In this document: positions 63,927 through 64,000 of the stretch, piece after piece | Layout of the letters: each line of letters begins with the position of its first letter | Numbering within the stretch: the stretch's first letter is position 1 | NCBI GenBank assembly: GCA_016618085.1 | Contig: JABLTG010000062.1 | Span: forward strand, 1 to 64,000 | From: Neovahlkampfia damariscottae | Lineage: Eukaryota; Heterolobosea; Selenaionea; Neovahlkampfiida; Neovahlkampfiidae | Direction: 5' to 3' | DNA: 64,000 nucleotides | Position numbers and translations under genes: made by a program | Notes under the pieces: generated by a model | Databases searched by the model: none | Seen by the model: only the letters and a program-made list of their open reading frames with translations | Told to the model about the DNA's origin: nothing

Positions 63927-63933
63927 CCAATCA
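63927..63933 (+). promoter_or_regulatory. CCAATCA box of the gene at the window end
   Basis: CCAATCA 12 nt before the ATG at 63946. Confidence 0.5.
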
Positions 63934-63945
63934 TCTACTAAATCA

Positions 63946-64000
63946 ATGAGCAACGATTCACCTTCAGAACAATACATCCAAAAACATAAACTTAATGATA
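63946..64000 (+). CDS. start of a truncated gene
   Basis: The first 18 codons of an open frame (MSNDSPSEQYIQKHKLND) reach the end of the window. The placement relies on the CCAATCA box 12 nt upstream and on the open frame. YIQKHKLND is vaguely like RIIa/Dpy-30 docking helices, but this is too short to name. Confidence 0.5.
   Translation, partial: MSNDSPSEQYIQKHKLND

Noticed and set aside
1-64000. tRNA, rRNA, snRNA genes, CRISPR arrays
   Set aside because: No cloverleaf with A/B boxes, no rRNA-like block and no spaced direct repeats were seen by eye; a covariance-model scan would be needed to exclude small RNAs.
1-64000. Retroviral, LTR or Polinton-type elements
   Set aside because: No reverse transcriptase, integrase, capsid, envelope or long terminal repeats were noticed.

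Overview
The window is a gene-dense, AT-rich stretch of a unicellular eukaryote's nuclear genome. It uses the standard code, since TAA, TAG and TGA all end recognisable proteins. About 33 protein genes are packed on both strands and cut by very small spliceosomal introns, nearly all 29-42 nt. I rebuilt the exon structures by following reading frame across GT...AG introns; every spliced model sums to a multiple of three. Organelle-type proteins (a PPR protein, an mL44-like mitoribosomal protein, an AsnRS with a presequence-like N-terminus) argue for a respiring mitochondrion. Formin, kelch-BTB, F-box-RCC1, LRR and ankyrin proteins fit a free-living amoeboid or flagellate protist. A heterolobosean-like organism is my guess, not a demonstrated identity.

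Layout. 1-2.9 kb: ML-domain (NPC2-like) gene bracketed by copies of a dispersed repeat. 2.9-12 kb: nicotinamide riboside kinase-like, OSCA/TMEM63 channel, MsrB, DNA polymerase delta small subunit, PPR protein, LRR protein. 12.2-13.3 kb: decayed hAT transposon. 13.5-26 kb: NUP98-NUP96 precursor, kelch-double BTB protein, a small unknown gene, and a PH-EF-hand-formin. 26-36.7 kb: ankyrin protein, unknown gene, DNAJB12/14-type ER co-chaperone, PEMT, unknown helical protein, mL44-like protein, asparaginase-ankyrin protein, small membrane protein, XRCC3. 36.8-41.2 kb: exocyst SEC5 and an F-box-RCC1 protein. 41.3-52.1 kb: a large alpha-2-macroglobulin-like gene head-to-head with a Q-rich membrane protein gene. 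This pair has been duplicated; in the second copy the macroglobulin is a collapsed pseudogene, and a piggyBac-like relic lies between the copies. 52.9-64 kb: SDR, CLC channel, pyruvate kinase, METTL25-like protein, SF3B4, AP-1 mu, AsnRS and the start of one more gene.

Regulation. Almost every start codon has a CCAAT (or ATTGG) pentamer 4-50 nt upstream, most often as CCAATCA. Nine divergent intact gene pairs share intergenic segments of about 80-340 bp with a box for each gene, and several convergent pairs have stop codons only 7-8 bp apart.

The most unusual observations are the box-at-the-start promoter architecture, a CLC intron pair that seems to enclose a one-nucleotide exon, twin introns, the PH-EF-formin architecture, a Thr instead of Ser at the NUP98 autocleavage site, and a macroglobulin with neither a signal peptide nor the thioester Glu-Gln.
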